Origin: an uncultured Eubacteriales bacterium
GTDB taxonomy: Bacteria > Bacillota > Clostridia > Christensenellales > UBA1242
DNA: 64,000 nt
Direction: 5' to 3'
Assembly: GCA_948806215.1 (NCBI GenBank)
Contig: CAQIDI010000002.1
Coordinates: 124,001-188,000, forward strand
Below the pieces are notes generated by a model that worked only from the letters and a program-made list of their open reading frames with translations, was not told the DNA's origin and made no database searches. Of the stretch, positions 17,591 through 26,081 are shown one piece after another (positions within the stretch are counted from its first letter, which is position 1; every line of letters begins with the position of its first letter). Position numbers and translations under genes: made by a program.

Positions 17591-18301
17591 ATGGAGTTTA
17601 AAACCGAATTAAAACAAACCTTCTTAAAATATGATATTGAACTAACTAATGTTCAAACAGAACAGTTTGAAACTTATTTTAATATGATGATAGAATATAA
17701 TAAGGATGTTAATCTAACGGCCATAACAAATCAGACCGATGTTATTATTAAGCATTTTTTAGATAGCGTGCTATGTGCTAAGGATTTAGGTGAAAATGCA
17801 AAACTTATTGATGTTGGTGCTGGTGCAGGTCTACCGGGAATCCCGCTTAAAATTGTTAGACCAGATTTAGAAGTTACCTTGCTAGATGGCTTAAATAAAC
17901 GAATAGTTTTTCTAAATAGTGTTATTAATAAATTAAAACTTACTAAAACAACTGCAGTTCACGCCAGATGCGAAGAGTATGCACGAAAAGTAGAATTTAG
18001 AGAACAATACGACTATTGCGTTGCTCGCGCTGTAGCAAAACTAAACACTTTGGCAGAATATTGTTTGCCGTTTGTAAAATTATATGGCTATATGGTTGCG
18101 TTTAAATCTAGAAATGCACAAGCAGAAATAGAAGAAGCCACTAAAGCATTAAGCATTCTTGGCGGAAAATTAACTGATATAAGAATAACCGATATAGAAG
18201 AAATAGATGCCGAGAGAGATATTTTATTTATTCAAAAGAAATTTAAAACCCCTACTAATTATCCTAGGCTTGGAAATAAACCAAAAACAAATCCGCTTTA
18301 A
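17591..18301 (+). CDS. rsmG: 16S rRNA (guanine-N7) methyltransferase RsmG
   Basis: RsmG (GidB) methylates N7 of G527 in 16S rRNA using S-adenosylmethionine. The 236-residue protein has the SAM-binding glycine-rich loop IDVGAGAGLPGIPLKI (about 75-90), the acidic end of strand 2 in VTLLDGLNKR, and the family segment YCVARAVAKLNTLAEYCLPF. The ATG at 17591 is chosen because an upstream in-frame ATG runs into a stop. The nearest AAGGAG is 30 bases upstream, ahead of the parS minicistron. parS sites flank the gene and parA lies downstream, as in many Bacillota. Confidence 0.96.
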   Translation: MEFKTELKQTFLKYDIELTNVQTEQFETYFNMMIEYNKDVNLTAITNQTDVIIKHFLDSVLCAKDLGENAKLIDVGAGAGLPGIPLKIVRPDLEVTLLDGLNKRIVFLNSVINKLKLTKTTAVHARCEEYARKVEFREQYDYCVARAVAKLNTLAEYCLPFVKLYGYMVAFKSRNAQAEIEEATKALSILGGKLTDIRITDIEEIDAERDILFIQKKFKTPTNYPRLGNKPKTNPL

Positions 18302-18319
18302 TCTAAAAAGTTTTAAAAA

Positions 18320-18335
18320 TGTTTCACGTGAAACA
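18320..18335. promoter_or_regulatory. parS site 2
   Basis: This is a perfect TGTTTCACGTGAAACA palindrome just after rsmG, followed by a T-rich run. Confidence 0.95.
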
Positions 18336-18483
18336 TTTTTATTTTTTTAATTCTTACACATTAAAAGCGAAAATGGCTTTATTTAGGGAAAATTTTAAAA
18401 TATATAAAATTCTAAAATTTTAAAAGTTTCTAAGAAAATAGCTTTATTAATTACTCATAGTAAAAAAAGACTTGTGTTTAAGA

Positions 18484-18499
18484 TGTTTCACGTGAAACA
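18484..18499. promoter_or_regulatory. parS site 3
   Basis: This is a perfect TGTTTCACGTGAAACA palindrome about 210 bases upstream of parA. Confidence 0.95.
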
Positions 18500-18632
18500 T
18501 TTTTATCACCTAGGATATTTAAAGTTCTTTTCGCCTATGCTCTTTTAAGACTGATTTAATTTGATATAATTTGTGAACTTAACAAATAAATAAATAATTT
18601 GGCAAAATATTAAATTTTTTATTTAAATTGTT

Positions 18633-18661
18633 TTTACTATATATGTTAATTTTGATATAAT
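18633..18661 (+). promoter_or_regulatory. parA promoter
   Basis: TTTACT (18633-18638), a 17-base spacer and TATAAT (18656-18661) with an extended TG motif. Confidence 0.5.
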
Positions 18662-18706
18662 TCTAATAATAAATAATAGTGCTCTTAAAAAATAAAGGAA
18701 GTGCTT

Positions 18707-19474
18707 ATGGGAAAAGTTGTAAGTTTTATAAATCAGAAAGGTGGCGTTGGTAAAACAACCACTTGCGTTAATATGGCTAGTTATTTAGCTGTTATGGGCA
18801 AAAAGGTTTTGTTGCTTGATTTAGACCCACAAGGAAATGCAACATCTAGTATGGGTATCGAAAAAGAAGGTATTAAAACCATTTACGATGTTATCGTTGA
18901 TGATAATGTTGTGGAAGAAGTTATTGTTAAAAGCAAAGTTAACAACTTAGAAGTTATTCCTAGTTCGGTTGATTTGGCTGGTGCAGAAATAGAATTGGTG
19001 CAAATGAATAATCGTGAAAAAGTTTTAAAGAAAATTTTAAACTCGGTTAGAAACAGCTACGACTATGTTTGCATCGACTGCCCTCCAAGCTTAGGCTTGC
19101 TTACTGTTAACGGTCTAACTGCTAGCGATTCTGTAATAATACCAATTCAGTGCGAATACTTTGCATTAGAAGGTTTAAGCCAATTAATGTATACTATTAA
19201 ACTTGTTAAAAAGCATTTAAACCCTGATATTGATATTGAAGGTGTTGTTTTAACTATGAAGGATTCTCGTAGTAACCTAGGAAACTCGGTAGCAGACGAA
19301 ATTGGAAAATACTTCAATAAAAAGGTATACGACACAATAATCCCGCGTAATATTAGGTTAGCTGAAGCTCCTAGTTATGGTGAACCAATTTGCTTATACG
19401 ACCCTAAATGTAATGGGGCTTTTGCTTATAAGCTTTTAACCGAAGAATTTTTGAAACGAAATAAAAATAAATAA
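18707..19474 (+). CDS. parA: chromosome partitioning ATPase ParA (Soj)
   Basis: ParA/Soj is a deviant Walker ATPase that, with ParB, moves newly replicated origins and in Bacillus also modulates DnaA. I start at ATG 18707 (MGKVVSFINQKGGVGKTT) with AAGGAAG 5 bases upstream. A GTG two codons earlier is possible. The deviant Walker A KGGVGKTT, the DLDPQGNAT motif and VCIDCPPSLGLLT are all present, giving a 255-residue protein of normal length. Three parS sites lie directly upstream and parB follows after 164 bases. Confidence 0.96.
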   Translation: MGKVVSFINQKGGVGKTTTCVNMASYLAVMGKKVLLLDLDPQGNATSSMGIEKEGIKTIYDVIVDDNVVEEVIVKSKVNNLEVIPSSVDLAGAEIELVQMNNREKVLKKILNSVRNSYDYVCIDCPPSLGLLTVNGLTASDSVIIPIQCEYFALEGLSQLMYTIKLVKKHLNPDIDIEGVVLTMKDSRSNLGNSVADEIGKYFNKKVYDTIIPRNIRLAEAPSYGEPICLYDPKCNGAFAYKLLTEEFLKRNKNK

Positions 19475-19638
19475 AAATTATGGGTTTCTGACAAAAAAGT
19501 GGTGTTATAACCTAATAAAATTAAAGATAGTAAAAATTATGGTTATTAAATTATAACTTATAATAAATAATAAAATATAATGTTTAAGTTATAAAAACAT
19601 AACCAAACAATAAATAAAAATTAAAAGGATTAATTAAT

Positions 19639-20535
19639 ATGGATAAAAAAGGTTTAGGTCGTGGACTTGGTAGTTTGCTAGGAGTTTTTGATGAACCAGA
19701 AGAAAACTTAGAAATAAAAAAGAACGACGCTGGCAAAATAGAAGAGATTAACGGAGAAAAGGTTGTTGATATTGATATTAAGTTAATTGATAACAATCCT
19801 AACCAACCGCGTAAGAATTTTGACCCTACTGCCCTAAAAGAACTTTCAGATAGCATTAAGGTGCACGGTGTTATTCAACCAATTATTGTTAATAAAGCTG
19901 GCACAAGATATATGATAGTTGCCGGAGAACGCCGATTTAGAGCAAGTAAGTTGGCTGGCTTAAAAGTTATTCCTGCTATTGTTAAAAACTACACAGAACA
20001 ACAAATAAAAGAAATTTCGTTGCTTGAAAACATTCAGCGTGAAGATTTGAACCCTATTGAAGTAAGCCGAGCTATGAAGGAACTTTTAGAACTTTATGGC
20101 TGGACACAAGATGTTTTAGCAGATAGGCTTGGTAAAAGCCGCCCTGCCATTGCAAATAGTTTAAGATTATTAACTTTGCAACCAGAAGTTATCGAACTTA
20201 TTGAAAGTGGCAAATTAAGTGCCGGACACGCGCGTAGCTTAGTTGTTGTAACCGATCCTGCAACACAAATTAAGCTTGCAAAACTTGCAATAACCAAAAA
20301 GGTTACTGTTAGGGATTTAGAAAAGGCTGTTAAAGAATTAACCAATCCAACCAAACCAAAAGTTAAGGTGGAAGCAAGTGCCGAACTTAAAGAGTTAATT
20401 GATATTATGCAACATAAGTTTGCAACCAAAGTTAGCTTTTTAGGAAACGATAAAAAAGGTAGAATTTATATTGATTATTATTCTTCTGACGACCTTGATA
20501 GAATTTTAGATTTGTTAAATAAAATAAAAGAATAA
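19639..20535 (+). CDS. parB: chromosome partitioning protein ParB (Spo0J)
   Basis: ParB is the CTP-dependent clamp that loads at parS and spreads along DNA, recruiting SMC and activating ParA. The 298 residues show the N-terminal ParA-interaction end (LGRGLGSLLG), the CTP-binding motifs AGERRFRASK and ENIQREDLNPIE, the helix-turn-helix that reads parS (DVLADRLGKSRPAIANSLRL), and a short C-terminal dimer domain. AAAAGGA precedes the ATG. No Noc paralogue was seen in the window, although in Bacillus subtilis noc lies next to rsmG. Confidence 0.96.
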   Translation: MDKKGLGRGLGSLLGVFDEPEENLEIKKNDAGKIEEINGEKVVDIDIKLIDNNPNQPRKNFDPTALKELSDSIKVHGVIQPIIVNKAGTRYMIVAGERRFRASKLAGLKVIPAIVKNYTEQQIKEISLLENIQREDLNPIEVSRAMKELLELYGWTQDVLADRLGKSRPAIANSLRLLTLQPEVIELIESGKLSAGHARSLVVVTDPATQIKLAKLAITKKVTVRDLEKAVKELTNPTKPKVKVEASAELKELIDIMQHKFATKVSFLGNDKKGRIYIDYYSSDDLDRILDLLNKIKE

Positions 20536-20599
20536 AAGGTTTTTAAAAAATTTTATTATTATATTTTTATTTAAAATTTATTAAATTATCATATTAAAA

Positions 20600-20630
20600 A
20601 AACGGCTTATTTTAGCCGTTTTTTTTATTT
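20600..20630 (+). terminator. terminator after parB
   Basis: AACGGCT pairs with AGCCGTT, followed by a long T run. Confidence 0.85.
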
Positions 20631-20662
20631 TATGAGTTATTTAAAGTTTTTATTAGCAATAA

Positions 20663-20690
20663 AAAAGAACCTTAAAAAAGGTTCTTTTAT
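20663..20690. terminator. terminator of cvpA
   Basis: AAGAACCTT and AAGGTTCTT form a stem just after the minus-strand cvpA stop, with T residues on both strands. Confidence 0.75.
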
Positions 20691-20699
20691 TTAACTTAA

Positions 20700-21401
20700 T
20701 TATGCTCTGGTATCGGTTAACACATAGCAAACATTACCATCGGTAACATATTGTGTGTTATTAGCTTCAACTGCTTTAGCTGCAGGATCTGTGCCTTTAC
20801 CAAGAATATCCTCTATTCTTTTTTCTAAGTTGTCGCCAACCCAAGTGCTAACATATTTGTAAACAAAGTTTGTAACTTGGTTTTTATCTTGAATTTCTTT
20901 AACAATAGAATTATTTGGAACAAAAACTGAAATAACTGTAACTAAACCAAGAGCAACGCATCCAATTAAGAAACCTTTAGCAGCACCAAATATCATTCCT
21001 AGAACTCTATTTAATCCGCTAACTGCACTGCTAGATGCTGTAACATTATCAAATAATTTAGATAATAACCAAATTGCAAGTTTAATTAATAACCAAACAC
21101 AAACAACTGCAAGAATTATTGTGCAAGTGTTAGCAAGTTGAGTAGGTGTGAAAACCTTTCCAAATAATGTTGCGCCTTCTGCAGGAACCCAACCCCAAGC
21201 AACCATTTTTTCTGCAAAGAATGCATTACAATTAGTTATGTTATTTAGGAATGCAGCAACATATTTGCTTGCTAAAATAGCAACTATAATAGATAATGCG
21301 GTGCTAAAAATTGAAAGAATAGATTCAAATAAGCCTCTAGCTAAACCAACAATAGCAAACACCACAATAAGTGCAATGAAAACAATATCAATCCAACCCA
21401 T
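20700..21401 (-). CDS. CvpA family membrane protein
   Basis: This 233-residue protein fits the CvpA/colicin V production family. It starts MGWIDIVFIALIVVFAIVGLARG, the family's N-terminal helix plus the Arg-Gly motif, then has hydrophobic segments near 28-50, 88-112 and 125-155, with the conserved SGLNRVLGMIFGAAKGFLIG between the last two. The C-terminal 70 residues are outside or cytoplasmic and unremarkable. Its function is not settled in any species, with envelope and division roles suggested. GAGGAG precedes the ATG. Confidence 0.85.
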   Translation of the reverse strand: MGWIDIVFIALIVVFAIVGLARGLFESILSIFSTALSIIVAILASKYVAAFLNNITNCNAFFAEKMVAWGWVPAEGATLFGKVFTPTQLANTCTIILAVVCVWLLIKLAIWLLSKLFDNVTASSSAVSGLNRVLGMIFGAAKGFLIGCVALGLVTVISVFVPNNSIVKEIQDKNQVTNFVYKYVSTWVGDNLEKRIEDILGKGTDPAAKAVEANNTQYVTDGNVCYVLTDTRA

Positions 21402-21588
21402 AATTAACTCCTCTTATGATTTTTTATTATTTTATTAATAATAATATATCATATAAATTAATAAATGTCACTATCTAGAACCAATATTTTTTTTCAATAT
21501 TAAAAATTTGTCTAATTTTAGGGTTAATTTATTAAAAGTTTTTTTTAGGCAATAATAAAAAAAACAAAAAATAAGGGGTTTAAACGCT

Positions 21589-22113
21589 GTGGGATATTAT
21601 AGTTATTTGGGTAAAAATGCAAAAAAAAATTTAGCATACGAAATTGGAGGAAAGTTAATAGATTCTAATCCAGTTTTTTTGTGTGTGGGAAATAGCAATG
21701 TTGTGGGCGATTGTTTTGGCCCTTTGGTTGGCGAAATTTTAAGCAATAAGTACCAAATTAAGCGAGTTTTTGGAACTTTAAAACATAATGTAACAAGCAA
21801 AAATTTGACAGAAGTTTATGATTTTATAAAATTAAAATTTCCATTTAGTAAAATTGTTATTGTGGATGCCGCATTAACTCAAGAAGAAAATGTTGGTTTA
21901 ATTAATTTTTTAAATTCTGGATGTGTTCCTGCACACACAACCAATTTTAAAATTTTTGGCGATTATAGTTTGCTTGGTTTAACCAACGTAACTGGTGTTA
22001 GCGGGTTAAACTTTTTAAAAACAGTTAAGTTTAATATGGTTTTAAATATGGCGAATTTTGTTTCTGATGCCATATTTAAAAGTTTAAAACTAATTAATTT
22101 AGCAAGTTTTTAA
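21589..22113 (+). CDS. yyaC: spore-associated YyaC/DUF1256 family protein
   Basis: This 174-residue protein matches the DUF1256 family (YyaC of Bacillus subtilis), related to the hydrogenase-maturation/GPR-type protease fold: FLCVGNSNVVGDCFGPLVG gives the N-terminal Asp-Gly motif and IVIVDAALTQEENVG the second acidic strand, then PAHTTNFKIFGDYSLLG. It starts with GTG at 21589 preceded by AAGGGG. In Bacillus, yyaC lies beside parB, as here, and its product is spore-linked. The family is confined to spore formers, so it supports sporulation in this organism. The peptidase role is inferred only. Confidence 0.85.
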   Translation: MGYYSYLGKNAKKNLAYEIGGKLIDSNPVFLCVGNSNVVGDCFGPLVGEILSNKYQIKRVFGTLKHNVTSKNLTEVYDFIKLKFPFSKIVIVDAALTQEENVGLINFLNSGCVPAHTTNFKIFGDYSLLGLTNVTGVSGLNFLKTVKFNMVLNMANFVSDAIFKSLKLINLASF

Positions 22114-22284
22114 CACAAAAAATAAAATGTTTAACTAACAAAATTTGGTAAAAACAATTTAAAAATTTTGAAATTTATTGTATTATTTTATTATGTAATA
22201 TTAATAGACTATTATATTATACTATACAATAATTTTAAATTATGGTAGAATTAGTCTGCATTAAAAATTTGGAGGAAAAGTTTT

Positions 22285-24678
22285 TTGGATAACAAGAAAA
22301 AAAGTAAAGCATCCGGAATTTTAACAGTAATAATTTTAGTTCTGGCTGTTATTTTAGTGTTTTGGCTAGCTGGTTCAGGAAGTAACGGAAAGCGTATTGA
22401 CTGGACATCGTTTGAAAATATGATGGAAGCAGGAGAAATTTCCGATGTTTATTTAAGCAACGGAATTGGAAAAGTTAGAAGGGTTGATAGTAACATAACC
22501 GACCGTGACTGGCCTAAAAATTCTGATTATTATTTCGAATATGTGTTTAGCGCACAAATAGAACGCATTTATGAATTTAACGATAAAATTAACAAAGCAA
22601 ATGGCAAGGGATTAGAAGCAAACGAAACCGCCGACGATTATATTGCATACAAAAACTTTGCAAGAATTTCGATTGAAAGTGTTCCTGCCAAACCTAGTTT
22701 CTTAGAAACATTGTTGCCATATGTTAGCGTTGTTATTGTTTTAGTTATTGGCATTTTAATGTTTAAAATGTTAAGTGGCAAAAGTAGCCCGGCAGGTGGC
22801 TTTGGAAAAAGCAAAGTAAAACTAATGGATAAATCCACAGTTAAGTTTGACGATATTGCCGGTGCAGAAGAAGAAAAAGAAGAAACCAAAGAAATTGTTG
22901 AGTTTTTAAAAAATCCAGAAAGATTTAAAAACTTGGGCGCAAGAATACCAAAAGGTATTTTGTTAGTAGGACCACCGGGAACAGGTAAAACCTTGCTTGC
23001 AAAAGCAGTTGCAGGGGAAAGTAATGTTCCGTTCTATTCTATTAGTGGTTCTGACTTTGTGGAATTATATGTTGGTGTGGGTGCAAGCCGTGTTAGAGAT
23101 TTATTTGATACAGCAAAACAACATTCACCTTGCATTGTGTTTATTGATGAAATAGATGCAGTTGGCCGTCAGCGCGGAGCAGGGCTTGGTGGCGGAAACG
23201 ATGAAAGAGAACAAACATTAAACCAACTATTAGTAGAAATGGATGGTTTTGAAAGTAACACCGGAATTATTGTGTTGGCAGCAACCAACCGTGCCGATGT
23301 TTTAGATCCAGCACTACTTCGTCCGGGTAGATTTGACCGTCAAATAATGGTTTATCCGCCAGATGTTAAAGGTCGTGAAGGAATTATTAAAATTCACGCT
23401 AAAAACAAACCTATCGATCCAGAAGTTAACTTAACTGCAATAGCCAGATTAACAAGCGGATTTACTGGTGCAGATATTGAAAACTTCCTAAACGAAGCCG
23501 CAATTCTAGCAGCGCGTGATGGAAGACTTACAATAACAATGGAAGATATTACCGAAGGTATTAACAAAGTTGTGGCTGGCCCTCAGAAAAAGAGCCAACT
23601 AATAACCGAAGAAGATAAAAAAGTTACAGCTTATCACGAATCTGGACACGCAATTTTATCAAAGCTTTTAAACTATGGCGAACAAGTTCACGAAGTTTCA
23701 ATTATTCCTCGTGGAAACGCAGGCGGATTTACTTTAAACCGTCCAGATAACGATAATAATTATATGTTCTATAACAAACTATGCGATAGAATAACCATGA
23801 CAATGGGTGGCAGAATTGCCGAAGAATTAGTGTTTGGCGATATAACTCCGGGTGCTAGTTCCGATATTGACCACGCAACCAAAATTGCAAGAAGAATGGT
23901 TACCGAATGGGGTATGAGCAAAAACCTAGGATTTATTAACTTGGGTAGTTCAAACGAAGTGTTTATTGGTAGAGATTATCAAACACAAGTAAACTATTCT
24001 GAAAAAACTGCATCGTTAATCGATGAAGAAATTAAGGCTATTTTGGATAAATGCTATAAAAAAGGAAAAGATTTATTAACTAAAAATCGTAAGATTTTAG
24101 AAAATATGGCACAATTACTATTACTTAAAGAAACTATTTACACCGAAGAAGTTCAAGCAATAGTAGATGGCAAAGATTATAGAAAGGTTGCAGAAGAACT
24201 TGATGTTAAAGAAAAAGCTGCTGCCGCAAAAAATGCAGAACGCAAAAAACAAGCCGAAGAAGAAAATTTGCGTAAGATGCAAGAACTAAAATTAAAAGCA
24301 GCCGAAGCTTTAAGCAATGCAGGAGTTATTACCAAACAAGATTTGGAAATAATAAAAGAAGAAACAAAAAAATTAAACGAATTAGAAAAAACCGAAAAAC
24401 TTGCAACTCAACAAAGCAACGAAAAAGTTGAATCTGAAAATGCTGAAACCAAAGTTGAAAAGGTTGAACAAGTTAAACCTAAAACTTCAAGCAAAGCAAA
24501 ATCAACTACTGCAAAAAAGCAAACTGCAAAAACTTCAAGCACAACAAAGGCTTCAAAATCAAGTGCTTCCGGCGAAAACAAAACCATTAGCCCAAAGACT
24601 AAAGCACAAACTAATAAAACTACCAAAAAGTCTGAAAGCAAAAAAACAAATAATAACGACCAAAACAAACAAGGCTAA
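22285..24678 (+). CDS. ftsH: ATP-dependent zinc metalloprotease FtsH with long basic tail
   Basis: FtsH is the membrane AAA+ protease that degrades misfolded and regulatory proteins. It starts with TTG at 22285 after GGAGG. TM1 is at 11-29, an extracytoplasmic region follows, TM2 at about 143-163, Walker A GPPGTGKT at 229-236, the second region of homology with [17 protein letters not shown], and the zinc site HESGH at 451-455. The last 150 residues (about 645-797) are a Lys/Ala/Gln/Ser/Thr-rich, low-complexity tail absent from most FtsH proteins. The family is usually about 600-680 residues, so this is a lineage extension. Confidence 0.95.
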   Translation: MDNKKKSKASGILTVIILVLAVILVFWLAGSGSNGKRIDWTSFENMMEAGEISDVYLSNGIGKVRRVDSNITDRDWPKNSDYYFEYVFSAQIERIYEFNDKINKANGKGLEANETADDYIAYKNFARISIESVPAKPSFLETLLPYVSVVIVLVIGILMFKMLSGKSSPAGGFGKSKVKLMDKSTVKFDDIAGAEEEKEETKEIVEFLKNPERFKNLGARIPKGILLVGPPGTGKTLLAKAVAGESNVPFYSISGSDFVELYVGVGASRVRDLFDTAKQHSPCIVFIDEIDAVGRQRGAGLGGGNDEREQTLNQLLVEMDGFESNTGIIVLAATNRADVLDPALLRPGRFDRQIMVYPPDVKGREGIIKIHAKNKPIDPEVNLTAIARLTSGFTGADIENFLNEAAILAARDGRLTITMEDITEGINKVVAGPQKKSQLITEEDKKVTAYHESGHAILSKLLNYGEQVHEVSIIPRGNAGGFTLNRPDNDNNYMFYNKLCDRITMTMGGRIAEELVFGDITPGASSDIDHATKIARRMVTEWGMSKNLGFINLGSSNEVFIGRDYQTQVNYSEKTASLIDEEIKAILDKCYKKGKDLLTKNRKILENMAQLLLLKETIYTEEVQAIVDGKDYRKVAEELDVKEKAAAAKNAERKKQAEEENLRKMQELKLKAAEALSNAGVITKQDLEIIKEETKKLNELEKTEKLATQQSNEKVESENAETKVEKVEQVKPKTSSKAKSTTAKKQTAKTSSTTKASKSSASGENKTISPKTKAQTNKTTKKSESKKTNNNDQNKQG

Positions 24679-24745
24679 TTTGCTTTGACAAAATTGTTAA
24701 TTATTATTAAACTTATTCTAGAAATAAAAACATAAGGAAATAAAT

Positions 24746-25363
24746 ATGAAAAACACTTTAACAAAAGTTTTAACCATAGTTGCATTATGCTTGTTTAGTG
24801 CTATAGCAATAACAGCAATAGTGTTGGCTATTGTTAAGCGTGATTATAACCAAGTTGTTAACTCCGATGTTATATCTATCGAAGTTAAAAAAGCAGGGGC
24901 TAGCAATGTTTATTTAAAGGATGACACCGAAGAAGAAAATCGCACCGTGTTTAACGACCTACTAAATAAATATTATCAAGGAACAAAAGAAAGCATTTTA
25001 AGTTCTTTATTCCAAGGTGCATATTCAAGCGATGCCGAAGCAGAAGTTGTTAAAACAACCACAACTGTTAGTTCGCTATCAGCTTCTAGCGAAGTATTTT
25101 ATTTAAGATTTTATTTTGGGCCAGAACAAACTTTAAAAATTAATAATAAAGTTTACGAAGATACCAGATTAACAACTCTTGATAAAACAGTTAAATTTAA
25201 ATCGGTTATTTTAAAAGTTGAAAATAACACAACATTAAACAAAGTAACTATGTATATTGTTGATAGTTCTTATCCAAGCACAAGCTATTATCAAGTTAAA
25301 TATACAACTCATCATAGTGCTTTATTTGATTATATCGAAGATTTAGAATATCCAGGCTTATAA
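24746..25363 (+). CDS. hypothetical membrane-anchored protein
   Basis: I do not recognise this 205-residue protein. A basic N-terminus and one hydrophobic segment (about 8-30) form an uncleaved anchor or signal sequence with no lipobox, so the rest should be extracytoplasmic. That part is Thr/Ser/Asp-rich and looks like beta structure, with SYYQVKYTTHHSALFDYIEDL near the C-terminus. ATAAGGA precedes the ATG. It follows ftsH by 67 bases and may be co-transcribed, but no terminator separates the two to prove or exclude this. Confidence 0.7.
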   Translation: MKNTLTKVLTIVALCLFSAIAITAIVLAIVKRDYNQVVNSDVISIEVKKAGASNVYLKDDTEEENRTVFNDLLNKYYQGTKESILSSLFQGAYSSDAEAEVVKTTTTVSSLSASSEVFYLRFYFGPEQTLKINNKVYEDTRLTTLDKTVKFKSVILKVENNTTLNKVTMYIVDSSYPSTSYYQVKYTTHHSALFDYIEDLEYPGL

Positions 25364-25386
25364 AATATAACTAAGCAAAAAAATAA

Positions 25387-25412
25387 ACACACCAATTTGG
25401 TGTGTTTTTTAT
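25387..25412. terminator. bidirectional terminator
   Basis: ACACACC and GGTGTGT form a stem with A- and T-rich flanks, shared by the convergent 24746 and 25409 genes. Confidence 0.8.
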
Positions 25413-25609
25413 TCTAAACCTAATAAATAATCTGTGGTGCATTTAAAGAATTTTGCTAGGGCAATTAAAGTATCTACTGATGGAGTGCGACTGCCTTTTT
25501 CCAATTTAGCAATACAAGCTTGGCTCAAACCAGTTTCTTTAGAAAGTTGTGTTTGAGTTAAATTATTATCTATTCGCAAATCCTTTAATCTTTCAGGAAA
25601 TTTGTCCAT
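25409..25609 (-). CDS. small XRE-family repressor (first of a pair)
   Basis: This 66-residue protein is a lone Cro/CI helix-turn-helix: LTQTQLSKETGLSQACIAKL and EKGSRTPSVDTLIALAKFF form the DNA-binding helices, ending TDYLLGLE. It is close in sequence to the 25746 protein (shared GNRSP/GSRTP loop, LIALAKFFxCTTDYLLGL end), so the two look like a duplicated pair. A ribosome-binding site AGGGG lies 8 bases upstream. Operators 1 and 2 (25669-25714) stand just upstream, so the gene is probably autoregulated. It reads like a prophage-type or plasmid-type repressor, but no other phage gene is near. Confidence 0.85.
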   Translation of the reverse strand: MDKFPERLKDLRIDNNLTQTQLSKETGLSQACIAKLEKGSRTPSVDTLIALAKFFKCTTDYLLGLE

Positions 25610-25662
25610 TACTTGCCCCTATAAATTTTTTATAATTATATGGCAAAAGTAATAATAATGTC

Positions 25663-25691
25663 TTGACATATGGCAACTGTCATAATATAAT
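25663..25691 (+). promoter_or_regulatory. consensus promoter reading rightwards with operator in its spacer
   Basis: TTGACA (25663-25668), 17 bases, TATAAT (25686-25691) is a perfect consensus promoter on the plus strand. Operator 1 fills its spacer. The only thing downstream on this strand is the antisense of the 25746 repressor gene, so it may drive an antisense or short RNA. Confidence 0.6.
25669..25684. promoter_or_regulatory. operator 1 (XRE-type palindrome)
   Basis: TATGGCAACTGTCATA differs from the reverse complement of operator 2 at one base only. It lies between the -35 and -10 of the rightward promoter. Confidence 0.65.
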
Positions 25692-25698
25692 AAATATA

Positions 25699-25714
25699 TA
25701 TGACACTTGCCATA
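25699..25714. promoter_or_regulatory. operator 2 (XRE-type palindrome)
   Basis: TATGACACTTGCCATA, an inverted copy of operator 1, lies 15 bases from it at the start of the rightward transcript. Confidence 0.65.
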
Positions 25715-25724
25715 TTATATTGAA

Positions 25725-25747
25725 TAAAAAAACGGAAAGTTCCGTTT
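25725..25747 (-). terminator. terminator of the 25746 repressor gene
   Basis: On the minus strand ACGGAA and TTCCGT form a short stem followed by seven T residues, immediately after the stop codon. Confidence 0.6.
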
Positions 25748-25952
25748 AATAATCAGTTAAGCCTAGCAAATAATCGGTGGTGCAATCAAAAAATTTAGCC
25801 AAAGCTATCAAACAATCCAAGTTTGGGCTTCGGTTTCCAGCTTCCCACCTTGCAATGGTTGTTTGTGTGTAGTTTAATGCTTTTGCTAATTCGCTTTGCG
25901 TTAAGCCTTTTTCTTCTCGCAATTCCTTTAGCCTAATTGATAATTTATTCAT
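25746..25952 (-). CDS. small XRE-family repressor (second of a pair)
   Basis: This 68-residue Cro/CI helix-turn-helix protein has LTQSELAKALNYTQTTIARW and EAGNRSPNLDCLIALAKFF as its DNA-binding helices and TDYLLGLTDY at the end. It is a near-duplicate of the 25409 protein. AAGGA precedes the ATG. Operators 3 and 4 lie upstream, between it and the candidate RNA at 26082, suggesting that it represses itself and that RNA. Dimerisation must use the helix-turn-helix domain because no other domain is present. Confidence 0.85.
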   Translation of the reverse strand: MNKLSIRLKELREEKGLTQSELAKALNYTQTTIARWEAGNRSPNLDCLIALAKFFDCTTDYLLGLTDY

Positions 25953-25994
25953 ACTATGTCCTTAAACAGTTGTTTTTCTTATGTATTATTAAAA

Positions 25995-26011
25995 TATGGC
26001 AGAATGTCATA
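25995..26011. promoter_or_regulatory. operator 3 (XRE-type palindrome)
   Basis: TATGGCAGAATGTCATA matches operators 1 and 2 in both half-sites with one extra central base. It lies upstream of the 25746 repressor gene. Confidence 0.6.
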
Positions 26012-26046
26012 TTATTAATATTTTACGAAAACCATTGTTTAACAAC

Positions 26047-26075
26047 TTGACTTATACCATATTGTCATATATAAT
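26047..26075 (+). promoter_or_regulatory. promoter of the candidate RNA, with operator 4 in its spacer
   Basis: TTGACT (26047-26052), 17 bases, TATAAT (26070-26075). The spacer (26053-26069) reads TATACCATATTGTCATA, whose right half matches operators 1-3 and whose left half is degenerate. This is the same operator-in-spacer layout as the promoter at 25663. Confidence 0.6.
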
Positions 26076-26081
26076 ATAACC

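Larger units (their letters stand above)
18302..18706. other. rsmG-parA intergenic region with two parS sites
   Basis: The 405-base gap holds parS sites 2 and 3, an extra TGATATAAT extended -10 (18562-18570) with no gene immediately after it, and the parA promoter near 18633-18661. No terminator-like hairpin apart from the parS palindromes is evident, though parS 2 followed by TTTTTATTTTTTT could itself act as a terminator of rsmG. Confidence 0.6.

Noticed and set aside
18405..18425. A 17-base AT-only match between this place and the spoIIE promoter region near 55898.
   Set aside because: In DNA this AT-rich such matches occur readily by chance, and nothing else links the two sites.
11813..26000. 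The small XRE genes as signs of a prophage.
   Set aside because: No integrase, structural, lysis or portal gene is present. They look like isolated regulators.
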